From the NCBI GenBank assembly GCA_030704615.1, contig CM060731.1, positions 59,250,756 to 59,314,755 of the forward strand: a DNA stretch of 64,000 bases, written 5' to 3'. A model generated the notes under the pieces. That model was not told the origin of the DNA and searched no databases. It saw only the letters and a list, made by a program, of their open reading frames with translations. This stretch comes from Takakia lepidozioides. Lineage: Eukaryota > Streptophyta > Takakiopsida > Takakiales > Takakiaceae. The position numbers were made by a program, and so were the translations under genes. Positions 1 through 11,376 of this stretch are shown one piece after another (position 1 is the stretch's first letter; the number at the start of each line of letters is the position of its first letter).

Positions 1-275
1 GCAACTATTGTATGAACGTATGAACGGATGATAATGCACTTGGTTCGAGTTTAGGGTTGCAGTGTGCAGCCTGGCTGGGACTCTGTGTTTTTTGGGTCGG
101 CGTGGTTCAAGAGCTCCGCCGGCTTAGGGACTTAGCGTTTGTTTGTCTTTGTGCCACCATCTGTGTTTTCTTAAGGTTCACGAACCAGGATAAGCGGTTT
201 CTAAAAGACTAGTATCTTGTTGTGTGCACATGAGAGAGCGGGTGGGCGGGGGGAGGAGAGAATAGAGAGAGAGAA

Positions 276-2345
276 GTGCCGCGCAACGAGTGTACTGTTT
301 GTGGGATCGACCTGTATGTTTGCTCTTGTTGTGTCGGCCATTGTCACGACGTGTGCTATATGGGAGCTTTAGAGCGGAGACAGCAGGGAGTGTTCAACAG
401 TATGGCTGAACGAAATGTGGTGTCGTGGAGTGCGATGATTGTAGGATATGCACAGCGGGCGCGGGATGGAGGCTTTGCATACATATGAGCACCTTCTTCA
501 ACACATTTCAGCCTGTTTTCCCTGTTATCAGGATTCAGAGTCATCCCTAAATTTTCAGGTTGAATTCTGCAAGTTAGCTCGACGTTGGTGCAAAAAGGTG
601 AATGCCTGTTGGAAGCGCAAATCAGCATAGGAACTAGTGTGAGAAGTAGGGTTAGGGTGTTTGCTGGAACAAATCTATGTTGTCATTGTCAGCTGCTAGC
701 AGCAAAGCAAGGAGGTATTATGCATGATTTGTGCAGAGGTATGGATAGCTGAAGGGGCAGGGATAGAGTGTGGGTCCAGATTCATCCAAAAGGGCTGGAT
801 TTCAAGCTCCAGATTACCTATGATTCCATGTGGATCAATAGCTACAAGAAACCTGCTGCATGGGTAGATGGTCAAGTAAAGGTAGCACCTGCAGCGGCAC
901 AGTTGATAAAATCAGGCACCTCAACCATGATCACAGCTTCTGAAAGAGGATCAAGAGAGGGAGTCCACAATGCCTCTTCTACTGGGCATGTGAAGATGCT
1001 TTGTGAGGCAGGCAGACTAACAGAGGCTCTACAACTTTAAACCAACAAGGCATTTCAGCAGATTCAGATACGTCTGTCTGTCTCTTGCTTAAGTGCATGA
1101 AGATGAAAGGTCTGGAAGCTGGAAACAGGTGCACACTCACATTATCCAAAGTGGATTAATGCCAAATGTTTTTCTACTCAACACCCTTGTCAACATGTAT
1201 GTTAAGTATGGGAGCATCATGGATGCTCACCAGGTTTTCCACAGAGTGCCTCAACGATCTTGATCACGTGGAATATAATGTTGGCAGGATTTACCAAGGA
1301 TGGGTGTGGTAGGAGTGCTTTGGAAATCTATGAGCAACTGTTGCGCGAAGGGTGAAACCCAACCACATCACATTTGTTTGTGTTTGCCATGCGTGTGCAA
1401 GGCTGGGAGCTCTGGAAAAGGGGAAAGAGGTCCATGGTGACATCGTCAAAATTGGATTTGTACGAGATGTCATTCTGAACACTGCCCTGGTGGACATGTA
1501 TGCCAAATGTGGGTGCATTAAGGATGCGAAGGGAGTTTTCAACACTATGGCTGAACGAGATGTGTCATGGAATGTGGGGGGAATGTGATGCTTGCAGGGT
1601 ATGCACAGCATGGACATGGTATGGCGGCTTTGGAGACCTATGATCAAATATTGATGGGGGAAGGGGTGAAGCCCAACCACATCACGTTGCAGCATACTGG
1701 TACTTCACAGCCATGCTCTCTCAACCCCTCCATTTTTTTTTCTTTTGGTTTTTTTGGCGCTGGGAGAGAGCAGTAACTTTGTTGTCTCCTTCCCCTTGCT
1801 TATGCCGATCGTTAAAGGGAAATTGTCATTCTGAACTCTGCCTTGGTGGACATGTATGCCAAATGTGGGTGCAACAAGCCTGATGTGAAGGGAGAGTTTG
1901 ACAATATGGCTGAACGAGATGTGGTATTTTGGAGTGCCATGATTGTAAGGTATGTGCAGCATGGGTATGGGATTAAGGCTTTGGAAACATAAGAGCAAAT
2001 GATGTGGGAAGGGATGAAGCCAGACCAGGCCGTCATGTTCATTTGTTTTTGTAATATGCATATGCAAGCCTAGCAGTCCTGGGAAGGGGCAACAAGGTTT
2101 ATGGTGACATTATCCAAGCTGGAATTGTACCAGATGTCATTCTGAACATTCCCCTGGTGTACATCTACGTCAAATGTGAGCCTGGCAGCCCTCAAAAGGG
2201 CACAAAGGTCCATGATGACATCGTCAAAGCTGGAGTTGTCACTCTAAACACTGCCTTGGTGGAAATGTATGTCAAGGCAGCCCTGGATGTCACTTTGGGT
2301 GACAAGGTAGCTGACACCACCATTCTCTGGAACTCATTTTCAAAA
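276..2345 (+). pseudogene. Degenerate PPR (PLS-class) protein gene
   Basis: PPR proteins bind organellar RNA and guide its editing or processing. The best-kept stretch is 1352-1588, which reads MKPNHITFVC, then GALEKGKEVHGDIVKIGF, then NTALVDMYAKCGCIKDAKG and VFNTMAERDV, the classic L/S repeat series. Related pieces recur at 363-475 (VFNSMAERNVVSWSAMIVGY), 1080-1330 (several frames), 1567-1695 and 1820-2070 (SALVDMYAKCG, then MAERDVVFWSAMIV). A last weak repeat lies at 2157-2345. The pieces lie in different frames with stops between them, for example a TAA where a repeat should continue at 1990. No single frame spans more than two or three repeats. This is a multi-frameshift relic of a tandem PPR gene. 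Only a small part of a normal 500-900-residue protein remains readable, and I see no E or DYW tail. Confidence 0.85.
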
Positions 2346-2847
2346 TGATTTCTAATGTTCTCTTGACATGTCCACGATAGTGCTGGACCTAGCTGCACAG
2401 CAGATTATCCTTACTCAATGACTTCAGTTGGGCAGTGATCTATGGATATGGCAACATGGCCCTCATGTTGGTCATTTGTAGAATGTGGCCAAAACTTGTT
2501 TAGCAAAACACTCTTGATATAAACCAGTTTTGAGCCATCCAAATGTTTTTGGTTCCGACCTGTATTTGTATTCTATGTTTTGTTGTATTTGTAATATATT
2601 TTCAATGCAGTGCAGCGAATCAAAAAATTTACACTAATTCACATACGCACAGATATAAACTAAAAGTAAATGAATAAAACGAAATAACAGTAATAAACAA
2701 AAAAAAACCAAAATATTAAATAAAAAGCCTCCCAATTCATTTATTTATTTATTTATATTTATATTTATATATGTATATACACCCCCGTGTAACATATTTA
2801 CTAAAATGTGTCCTCTTTTACTGCTTCACAGTAGAATATTACACTAT
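2346..2847. other. AT-rich spacer without a gene
   Basis: No coding signal is visible. The stretch becomes strongly AT-rich from about 2600 and holds simple TTTA/TATA runs around 2735-2780 before a SINE copy. Confidence 0.5.
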
Positions 2848-3020
2848 AAAGATAAAGTTTCTTTAACGTCCAGTGAATTTACAGAGCCTACTGCTCAACA
2901 CCCGGGCCAAAGGCCCATTGGACGGTCTGAAGGCACATGTTGAAGGATTGAACCCAGGATCACCTAGGTTATGCACAGGCAAGGCACAAATACCCAACCA
3001 CTGGGCTACCTGCTCAAGTG
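2848..3020 (-). mobile_element. tRNA-derived SINE, family 1, near full length
   Basis: On the minus strand it starts GAGCAGGTAGCCCAGTGG, which resembles a polymerase III A box. It continues with a B-box-like GGGTTCAATCC and a body containing CAGACCGTCCAATGGGCC and GTTGAGCAGTAGGCTCTG. It ends in AAAGAAACTTTATCTTTAT. The same body occurs at 9888-10050 and 11377-11471, and the head recurs at 49955-50082. A tRNA-like head plus a repeated body with a simple 3' tail is the usual SINE structure. Confidence 0.75.
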
Positions 3021-3109
3021 CACTATACAAAGTCAAGCAAACTCACTATCACTGATTTACAGTCAAACCGTATACTAAACATCACGGAACGCAGTCAATA
3101 TGTTCCACT

Positions 3110-3260
3110 TCAGTTGAACCACTTTACTACACGTCATGCATCCATGTCACTCTGCCCTTGAGCCACTCACTACACGTCATGCATCCACCTTATAATTCAA
3201 TTAAACCATTTTACTACACGTCATAGCCACGTCATAGCCATGTCGCGTCATATTGTGCTG
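3110..3260. repeat. Short direct repeats around TACACGTCAT
   Basis: ACTACACGTCATGCATCCA occurs twice, near 3127 and 3171. A third version, TACTACACGTCATAGCCA, lies near 3212 and is followed by further CACGTCATAGCCA copies. The units are 40-50 bp apart and share a CCACTTTACTACACG-type lead. No gene is visible. Confidence 0.55.
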
Positions 3261-3822
3261 CCTACACGTCACCCCCTAGGTTTTATTGTCACATTTCACT
3301 GTCAGAACCTGGCATCTGGCTTGACTGAAACGACTTGATCTTTGTCATGCATGTTCGACTATGGAGGCTGGGAGTAAAAATGTCGCAAACGACTCAAAAA
3401 TGAGTCAAATACAGAGTCGAAAAGCCCAGCTTGTATTGTAGTGTTGAGACTAGTGCCCCGCTACAAAATCCAACAAGGCCATCACATTATCTGTAGCGTT
3501 ACAGGGAGCCTTTCGAGCTGAAGGGTGGGGATGCTCTAAGAGTGTTGTGATAAGCGAGACTGAAACTGATGTGTGGTTTGAGGTCCTGTAACTGACAAGC
3601 TCATTAGATGGGGGCATATGGCTGTTTAGATTAGACTATTCTACTTATTTTAATCTATGGGGGCTTGGGCTCTAAAGGTGAGAAGAATGGAGGAATGAAG
3701 TGTTAAGGAAGGAGCCAAAGGCGCAGTTGCATTGAGGTGGATAACCAAGTGCATACATTTGTTGTAGACGACAAAATGCATCCACGATATGAGGAAATCA
3801 CATTGAGCTGCGTGAGCACAGT

Positions 3823-3844
3823 GTGAGCATGCTCACGTGAGCAC
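3823..3844. repeat. Palindromic element GTGAGCATGCTCAC
   Basis: The 14-bp sequence GTGAGCATGCTCAC is a perfect palindrome and is followed by GTGAGCAC. A near copy, GTGAGCATGCTCATGTGAGC, lies at 4329-4350, on the other side of the first 62-bp repeat. The two may bound one repeat unit. Confidence 0.55.
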
Positions 3845-4030
3845 AACCCATGGTCATGGGAGTTTTATGTTTTTTTTAATCTCGGTCATAGGAGTTATAT
3901 GTTTCCAAAACGGAAAAAATCATAAGCGGGTATAGAGGATCAGTGCATATATACGGTACATCTGCACCAATTTAGTGAGGCGAAAACTTCAGTAGTGTAG
4001 CCAGAAACCCTAAACTTATAGCGACAGCAA

Positions 4031-4535
4031 CAAATTTCGCATTGAGAAAGACTTGGTGATATGGGCACAAACCTATGCAGCGGTGGGTTTCGCATTGAGA
4101 AACCCTTACTGGTATTTGAGAACTTGTAGGTGGCAGTGTGGCAATCACCACACACATGAAGGTTATTCAAGACATGGATAGATGTCCCAGTGGAGCGGTT
4201 ATTAGCCCAAAGGCACTGCCACCTTCTCACCTTGTAGCAAAGAGAATGTTCTTTTTGCTCCTCCTTCAAATCACGTGCAACACAAAACATGTGTTTGGTA
4301 GGTACCTTGCCTCGAGGTTGGGTAGCTCGTGAGCATGCTCATGTGAGCACAAGGGCATATTCTCCGAATTTCCACGAAATTTCCGCGGAATTTCCACAGC
4401 GAAACGAAAATACTTGGTGACATGGGCACAAACCTATGCAGCGGTGGGTTTCGCATTGGGAAACCCTTATTAGTACTTGGTGATATGGCCACAAACCTAT
4501 GCAGCGGTGGGTTTCACATTGAGAAACCCTCGTGT
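4031..4535. repeat. Dispersed/tandem repeat with a unit of about 62 bp
   Basis: Three units begin ACTTGGTGATATGGGCAC (4051, 4412 and 4475, with small changes), continue CAAACCTATGCAGCGG and end TTGAGAAACCCT. The second and third are directly adjacent. A tail fragment of another unit precedes the first. The weak open frames across this stretch come from the repeat, not from a gene. Confidence 0.7.
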
Positions 4536-5252
4536 GAAGTTATCCTTCAGTGTGATTTCTTCTCAGGCTATTTGGTACAAAGTTTCCTTGTGAGAAATTA
4601 GCCATGGGCGAGGACCTACAATTTGAGGTGAACTCTCACCGCACACTCTCACGCCTGTTATGGAGAAAAAGCCACGCCTAAAGGGTAATATGTTCATCAG
4701 GTATAGGGGCTACTTGTTCTTTATGTGTTAGTTTTGCATAATGTTTACTTTCATCTCAAGGATTGTCGGCCAAACAGTTTTTGTATGAGGTGCCAACCGG
4801 TTTCACCACTTTGAGGACTCCTTCTAGGGGTGGGGATGGTTGTCATTATGGGCACAACATTGGGAATATTGGTGGACATAGCCATGCAATTCAATGGAGT
4901 CTTATCGAATGATGTAAACCGTGATGTAACCTAAAGCCAAGGTTCTTATATATGTTCTTCATGACATCGTCACATTTTGTATCATTCCGGGGACCTGATG
5001 TACGTCATGTATTAGGTCATAGACATGGAGACACGGAGTAGTGGGCATCATGTTGCTCCTTAGTGTTTCGTTGTGGTCACCTTTCCCTATAGTCATTCTT
5101 CATATTTCTTCATGTCTTTTTGTCACATCTATCCTACCAGCTTAGTGGTTCTTGGTGATCATTCCCTATGGTCATTATGTGTGATTCTTAGTGTATCCCT
5201 CTGACATCTTTCGGTCATCTTCCTTTTACTTTTCACGCTATTCCATTCGGCA
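4536..5252. other. Spacer without a recognisable gene
   Basis: No open frame, RNA gene or repeat that I can recognise was found here. Confidence 0.4.
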
Positions 5253-5624
5253 ATGGACTTCCACGCATATGTTGCAGCTTTCGTCCACGATGGGCTCACC
5301 CTATGTACTGCATTATCATGTAATGAGATGAAAGTTAAAGTACTGTCCAAGGTAGGATCATGTGCAGGGCAGGACAAGGCATGGACATATCGTTTTGAAG
5401 AGGGGAAATGCACAATGACGGTGGAATTGGCATCACTATTGGAGTATGCCTACACCATGGATGAAGACATGCAAACGACAATCCTCGTCTTGCATGTGAT
5501 GATGGGCCTTGTTGACAAAGTTGTGCTCCACACCTACAAGGGAATGAGCGAGACGTATAATGGAATGTGCGTGGAGTGGGGAGAGCAATCCCTATGGAGG
5601 CACCATGGGTTTAGGACATCCTAG
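5253..5624 (+). CDS. Unrecognised 123-codon open frame
   Basis: This is an uninterrupted frame from ATG (MDFHAYVAAF) to a stop, 123 codons. It has no transmembrane segment and no motif I know. Composition is unremarkable, with methionine- and threonine-rich stretches near residues 70-110 (TMDEDMQTTI). Neighbours are repeats. It may be chance, an exon, or a transposon-derived piece. There is no evidence that it is expressed. Confidence 0.2.
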   Translation: MDFHAYVAAFVHDGLTLCTALSCNEMKVKVLSKVGSCAGQDKAWTYRFEEGKCTMTVELASLLEYAYTMDEDMQTTILVLHVMMGLVDKVVLHTYKGMSETYNGMCVEWGEQSLWRHHGFRTS

Positions 5625-7086
5625 CATGGATTCCAGAATTCATGTGGATGTCTTTGTGGATTGTCCTCCACCGCATCCAGTAGAATAGGACGACACACTT
5701 CCCTATGTCTTTTGATGTAATCTGATGGGCCTTCCCCTGGTACCACCAAAAATTGCATGCCCTTGCACTCAGTGAGTAGCAGTCCAGTTTTGAGGTTGAG
5801 GATGTTTTAGGTTCTTGAACTTTTATTTGAAAAGCACATGTTGCTTTGAAACTGTAATCAAGGAGAAACAAGCGCTCTCCAGGCTATGCGAAACGACCCT
5901 CTATATAGAAGAAGTGCTATGGATGAAGTGATCTATTCAGCCTCTCTTCCCATTATGCGACTAATAGATGGGGCCCCTCCCAACAACTTATCCCTCAATA
6001 CATGTATTTGAAGTTGGAAAATGGGAAATCCTTGAGCCCGCACCTAATGTTTTTGTATTTACATGGCAGACTCTAATGCCAAACAAACTTTGATGTTGTG
6101 TACAAGAAATTTTATACAATACTATGGAGACCTCTTGATATACGAGTATGGATTGCTAGTCCACATACTAGATATCCTATCTGTATGTTGCAGCACCCTC
6201 TTGATAGCGGGGCCCAACTCTTTGCCTCCGGACCAAGACGTCGGACCAAGACCAGCCCAAGAGTGTCACTTCTTGGTCCCACGATTTCTTGGTCTTGGTT
6301 CCTAGTGTAAACTGGCCCTTAGTAGAGGTTTCTCTCCTCTTCCCACATGTATTATTAGAATTGTATAAATATTTGAATTAATTTTTATTTGCAAGTCTCT
6401 CGTGATGGTAGTAAGAGCTTGAATTTGACGACCTTTGTCATATCTAGTGGTGTGAATGACTATATTGAAGTCTGGAAGACATGCATGGAAATGAGTGAAC
6501 TAGCCCCGAGCTGTTTGTTTGTTCCGTGTGTGAAGCTAGGCCTACTTCTTTGCAATGTATCTTTTTCTTTCTGTCGTCTATAGTCTATACATGTGGATTT
6601 TTAGGAAGTACGGACAACTTCTTTGATGGAAAAACAATGACAATCATTTAGCATATATGGCAAATTGGGAAACATCAAACATAGAGAAATGCATCACATA
6701 TCCAATTGGATGGAGGTATTAGGGTAGATTGAAAGAGATTTTTCAAAAGAGCTATAATGAGTGCACAACAAATGGTTGACATGATGCTACATTTACCCTA
6801 TTTTTGCGAATATTTACAGAGGATACTGTACATTATACTAAGACTTCATCACGAAGGCCCTGGTTAGAAGGTGGGCACCTTCCAAATGGAAGGCATAAGC
6901 CTTTTGGGGTGAGGTGACACCGTAAATTATGCCAGATTTGGAAGGAGTCTTTCTTTCAGTTTAGGGATGGGTATAAATCCGTGGTTAGCACTCAAATCTT
7001 AGAATTATATTATATATTTCCGTTGATGAAGATTCATTATTATTATTTATACAATATTTATATAATTTTTTTGATACTTAAGAACA
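5625..7086. other. Intergenic stretch without a clear gene
   Basis: Only short frames occur. A stretch at about 6215-6325 is rich in GGACCAAGAC/CTTGGTCC words in both orientations and could be the end of a small inverted-repeat transposon. No second end was found. Around 6985-7080 the sequence is AT-rich. Confidence 0.35.
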
Positions 7087-8540
7087 TTGAATCTGAAGGG
7101 CGGCTTGAGTACGAAGGACCTCTTTGTGGGTTGTGTTTACATGCCCACAGAGGGGACCCTTAGTGCTGACGCAGACAAAGGCTTCGAAGATGTAAAACTG
7201 GACTGTGCTTCGTTCCTTGCCAAAGGTCAGGTGGTGCTATTGGGTGACTTCAATGCCCGGGTGGGCAAAGGGCTCCATCAGGATGATATCGCTTGGCCTT
7301 CTGGTGAGGACGAGCTGAATTCTAATGGCAGACGGTTAATTAACTGTCTGGAAGAGCTTCATCTTTTGACCTTGAATAACAGGACAAGAGGTGACCAAGT
7401 GCAGTGGACTCGTGAGAAATCCCAAACTGGGGAACGTTCCATTGTAGACTATATCATAATGGACAAAAATTTGTTCCCCCAGTGTGCGAATGTGTTGATT
7501 GACAGAACTAATATTGGTACCTCTGACCACTTCCTGGTTTGGACTGAGATCAAAAGGTGTTTTCCCAACACCAGAGTGAAAGAGATTCTCAAGGACCTGG
7601 ACTTGGATCCGCAAGTCTTGACCCTGCTGGATAAATCCGACTTAGAGGCTGTAGTGTCCAAAGCCATGTCTGTTGCCATGAGATTGTCTAATGAAAATGA
7701 AGTTAGGCAGAAAACTTCCCTGAACTTGTTTCCAGTCAGTGACATGGGGGAGGACATCATGGATGACCTCAAAGGTCCACCCACTCTCGGCACTAGACTG
7801 AAATTTAAACTCAGGGCAGAAAGCCTACCTTTGAACATCAAACAGAAGCAGAGAGGAAAGGGAGAGTGCACTTCCCATTGTGTGGGCAATTTGAAGACAG
7901 TATTCATTTTCTGATACACTGTCCGGGGTTCTCTCATTGATAACAGATGTACGTTGAAGGTTGCAAAGACCAAAAGTGCTTCTAATAGAGTCCCACATCA
8001 ATTCAATCTCAAAGAAGTTCGTCCCTTGACTGGCTGGAGAGCGGTCTTAGACATTGGTGATTCAATGGGGCGCTCTAGGAAGACAACCAAGGGCAAGGAC
8101 TTCAACTGCAGATGACCAAGTGCAGTGGACTCGTGAGAAATCCCAAACTGAGGAACGTTCCATTGTGGACTATATCATAATGGACAAAAATTTGTTCCCC
8201 CAGTGTGCCAATGTGTTGATCGACAGAACTGATATTGGTACCTCTGACCACTTCCTGGTTTGGACTGACTCAAAAGAGGACCTCTTGTGTGTGCCTACTT
8301 GTGTCTGTAGTCAGGTAACGACGGATTGGTCAGTGAGAACCACCACGGTGCAGCTGAGCACGGCCTGCTAAGACCAAGCTGACTCTCCCAAGAACCTTAT
8401 AAACATCTGGAAGAATACCAAATCAGGTACTAATAGGAGGCAAGAGCCCGCAATAGCAGGATGGAAAAAATTCTTCACATCGTACCTTAAGAAAACGCCA
8501 CACCTTGCGATTGTAGTTGTCCCACCATTGTCAATCTTCT
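7087..8540 (+). mobile_element. LINE (non-LTR retrotransposon) fragments: endonuclease joined to C-terminal region
   Basis: The frame at 7087-7914 encodes the second half of an endonuclease/exonuclease/phosphatase (EEP) fold, with VVLLGDFNARVG (residues about 49-60) and GTSDHFLVW (about 144-152), the usual catalytic GDFN and SDH motifs. At about residue 160 it jumps to a region ([14 protein letters not shown] through [11 protein letters not shown]) that in other copies here lies in the element's far C-terminal part. The reverse transcriptase is therefore missing through an internal deletion. At 8114-8275 the endonuclease end repeats (DQVQWTREKSQT, then SDHFLVWTDS). The stretch 8380-8530 reads as further LINE coding (NIWKNTKSGTNRRQEPAIAG). 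This is a non-functional relic. Confidence 0.8.
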
Positions 8541-8830
8541 AAAAACTCATGCCAGGTCTGCTCAGTGCTGCAAATTCAGGGCCGACTCTGATGAGAGGGC
8601 AAGATAGGCTGAAATAGGTCAAAGAAGAAGGTGCCCTCACCACGTTGTTCTTGACCTTGTGTCATGACCCATGGAGGATTTTCCCTCCCATCAACCCAAA
8701 AGGATCGCTTCGGTGTGCTGCTGGTGTCTGTAGTCAGGTAATGTCGGATTGGTCTTTGAGAAACCACCACAAAATGGCTGCTAAGACCAAGCTCACTCTC
8801 CCCTAAACCTTGTAAACATCAGGAAGAATA
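8305..8830. repeat. Direct repeat of about 100 bp flanking an unrelated insert
   Basis: GTCTGTAGTCAGGTAA with the following 80-100 bases occurs at about 8305-8415 and again at about 8727-8830 with modest divergence. About 310 bp lies between the copies. Confidence 0.55.
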
Positions 8831-9085
8831 CCATGCCCTGTGGAGAGGAGGGGAGAGGAGAGGAGGGAAAAGAGAAAGCCCGCGGAAGGGAAGGCGAACG
8901 CGGGAGAGGAGTGGAGAGGAGATAAGAGGAGGAGAGGGAAAAGAGAAAGCCGCGGGAGGGAAGGGGAGAAAGATCGCGGATAGAAAAAAAACAAAAAACA
9001 AACAAACAAAAGGATGATCCCGCGATTTGATCCCGCAGTGTATCGCAGCCTGAACATCGCTCTTACCACTACACTGCCCCTTAAA
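8826..9085 (-). mobile_element. tRNA-like SINE with pyrimidine-rich body
   Basis: On the minus strand it begins GGGGCAGTGTAGTGGTAAGA, which is tRNA-like with an A-box resemblance. A weak B-box (GGGATCAAATCGC) follows. The body is C/T-rich and appears on the plus strand as GGAGAGGAGAGGAGGG-type purine runs at 8840-8970. No second copy was seen in the window, so the SINE call rests on the tRNA-like head alone. Confidence 0.4.
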
Positions 9086-9114
9086 ACTCAACATCCTCCT
9101 CCTGTAAAATTATA

Positions 9115-9180
9115 TTTAAGGTGTTTTAAACCCCCCTATGTATGTATAATGTTGTACATGGGGGGGGGTTAAAAATACCC
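9115..9180. repeat. Imperfect hairpin with C/G-run arms
   Basis: The arm GTGTTTTAAACCCCCC is mirrored about 30 bases later by GGGGGGGGGTTAAAAATACC, with a loop rich in TATGTA. This could be the core of a small inverted-repeat element. Confidence 0.4.
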
Positions 9181-9887
9181 CCTCCTGTGCACGCACGTGG
9201 CTGGTACATTTAATGAGGAGTGCACCCCCCGGGGGCTACCATGACATAGGAAATTAAGGGAGAAAAAATGGATTTTTGTACCAAATCCTGACATGGCAAG
9301 GAACATGGCGCGTAGCCACCTTGTTAGAGCTAATAATGGAGGAGTGAGCCTATAATCTTCTTTTTGTGTGCTTACCTACCTAGTTATTAAAGGAGTTGTT
9401 AATAAAATAAGAACCTTATATAAGTAGGTCTCTAGTATCTAGAATCTAAATAAAATAAAATAAAAAATCTACATTAAGAATGGAATTACCAGACACTGTA
9501 TAGCCTATGGTCTTGATAAAAGCGCCTTCAAATTGATTATATTTTTATTTAACACAATATCATCTTGCTAATGTTTACCCAATGTTTTTCCTAAGGTCTC
9601 AGTGTGAAGTGTGAACCTACCTACATGATCCCACATCACAAGAAAAATGTCATATTTTACAGTCTCTCCTGAAAATTCCTTAACGTCTACCTAAAAGATA
9701 TGTGTCTAACTACAAGAGGGATAGAAAATGCAAAATCTGCTGGTGATATTATCTAATGAAGTAAGACTGGTAAATGTTCGTGCAATTTGAAACTCATACA
9801 ATACAATCATGTTGCATCATGGGGGACCTCCCAGCAATTCAGCTTTCTTTGTCTCTTACCAATTCAATTTTCTGTCTCTCTCTCCTT

Positions 9888-10050
9888 GAGCAGGTAGCCC
9901 AGTAGTTGGGTTGCATAACCTAGGTGATCCTGGGTTCAATCCTTCAACATGTGCCTTCAGACCGTCCATTGGGCCCTCGATGGCCTGTGTGTTGAGCAGT
10001 AGGCTCTGAAATTCACTGACGTTAAAGAAACTTTATCTTTATCTTATCTT
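9888..10050 (+). mobile_element. tRNA-derived SINE, family 1
   Basis: It has the same GAGCAGGTAGCCCAGTAG head, GGGTTCAATCC box, CAGACCGTCCATTGGGCC body and AAACTTTATCTTTATCTT tail as the copy at 2848-3020. It lacks about 20 bases between the A-box-like and B-box-like parts. Confidence 0.75.
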
Positions 10051-10126
10051 TACATACTTGTGTATTTGTACATGGGGTGACGGTAGAGAAAACAATTCAC
10101 TCAACTACGTACAGCCTTTATCTTAA

Positions 10127-10936
10127 CCCTTAAGTTTCCAAGCCTTTTTTTGACTTTTTACCAATTTTGGGTACCCAGCTGTAGTAAATTGCTCCTAGAA
10201 ACCTACCAAAAATCATCCAGAGATTCCAGCCTTATAGCAATGGGGATTTATGCATGACATACCAAAAAAGGAGCCAAGTCCACCGTGGAAATTGTGAGAT
10301 TTTAGCTTTGGCCCGGACCTCAAATATCAGGTCCCAATGAAAAAGTGAGAAAGAAATTGGTTTGACCAAATCAAAACCTAGCTTTATCCAATTTTGCTTG
10401 CCCCAAGACCCACCATTTCCAAATCAATAGTGGAGTGGCCATGACCCCACTAAATTGCAGGTCCAACTGATTTTTTCACCTATGGTTGCTATTCATGCAA
10501 TTACATGGGGGTTGAAATCTCAAAATTGACAAGAGAAAATGTGCCTCCAAATGAAGTACTTTTTTTTCTACAATTTTTTTAAAAGCCAATGGTGGATGTG
10601 TGTATGTAATGCTCACACACCACAAGGTGAAGTGCTTTTTCCAAAATTGCTAATTTTCTGCCAAAAATGGCCTTTGGAGTGCAATCTGTTTTGGGCTTGT
10701 TTACTGCCACGTCAGCAAGCCCTTTTCAGGCCCCAAAACGTCAATGAGAGATCTAAGATATTTTTTGCAGGTCGTAGCTTTTGTTTTTTTTTTAATTTTG
10801 TTTTTTTCATCATACTCGAGACAAATCCCTTGTCATTAAAGCTTCGGGAGTGGGCCCCATCAGACTAGATCTGCAAAAATTAGGTCGAACTGCAAATTCA
10901 AAGTGACCTGATTCAGGTCGCTTGGGAACTTAAGGG
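10127..10936. mobile_element. 810-bp non-autonomous DNA transposon, piggyBac-like (TTAA target)
   Basis: The left end is CCCTTAAGTTTCCAAGC. The reverse complement of the right end is CCCTTAAGTTCCCAAGC, 16 of 17 identical. Each end is directly flanked by TTAA (10123-10126 and 10937-10940), and similarity stops outside it. A TTAA target duplication with inverted repeats starting CCC is characteristic of the piggyBac superfamily. The interior has no transposase. Its longest frame (10539-10868) is low-complexity and unrecognised. The TTAA could instead be part of the inverted repeat. Confidence 0.65.
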
Positions 10937-11376
10937 TTAACTATGCGTAGATTTAGCCTTGGTTAAAAGGGTCATCCTCGTGGTCTGATGGAGGGTTTCA
11001 ATTTCTTTCCCTCCAATAATTCCAAATAAAGCTTTCAGGGTACTCCCAGTACTATCCCCTTTCCTTTAATATATATACACCAGACCAGTCACTGCAGGTC
11101 AGTGTACATAATTTGTGTCACATGGATTATTTCTTAGATGAACTGTAATATGTCAGTACAGATATTCATATTTCAATACAGATTCTATTCTTCAGATGTA
11201 GCTGTCTTCAAAACATCTTTTAAAAAAATAAAATAAAAGGCGAGGAAGCCCTACAAATCATAATTAATAAGAAGTCCTGGAAAAAATAACCAGGACAGGA
11301 GGCCATGAGGCACATCTTCTAATAAGTAATAAAGAAACCTAATTGATTATATATATACATTTACCTTTGTACATAC

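Noticed and set aside
6200-6320. Complete small transposon with GGACCAAGAC ends
   Set aside because: Inverse words are present but only over a short span, with no definable second end or target duplication.
7087-7914. Host endonuclease or phosphatase gene
   Set aside because: The EEP motifs are LINE-type, the frame switches to a LINE C-terminal region, and sister copies with RT-end and zinc-motif sequence occur in the window.
8793-9094. Three overlapping minus-strand open frames rich in Ser, Pro and Leu
   Set aside because: They arise from a C/T-rich simple tract in a SINE-like repeat, are open in several frames at once and show no protein pattern.
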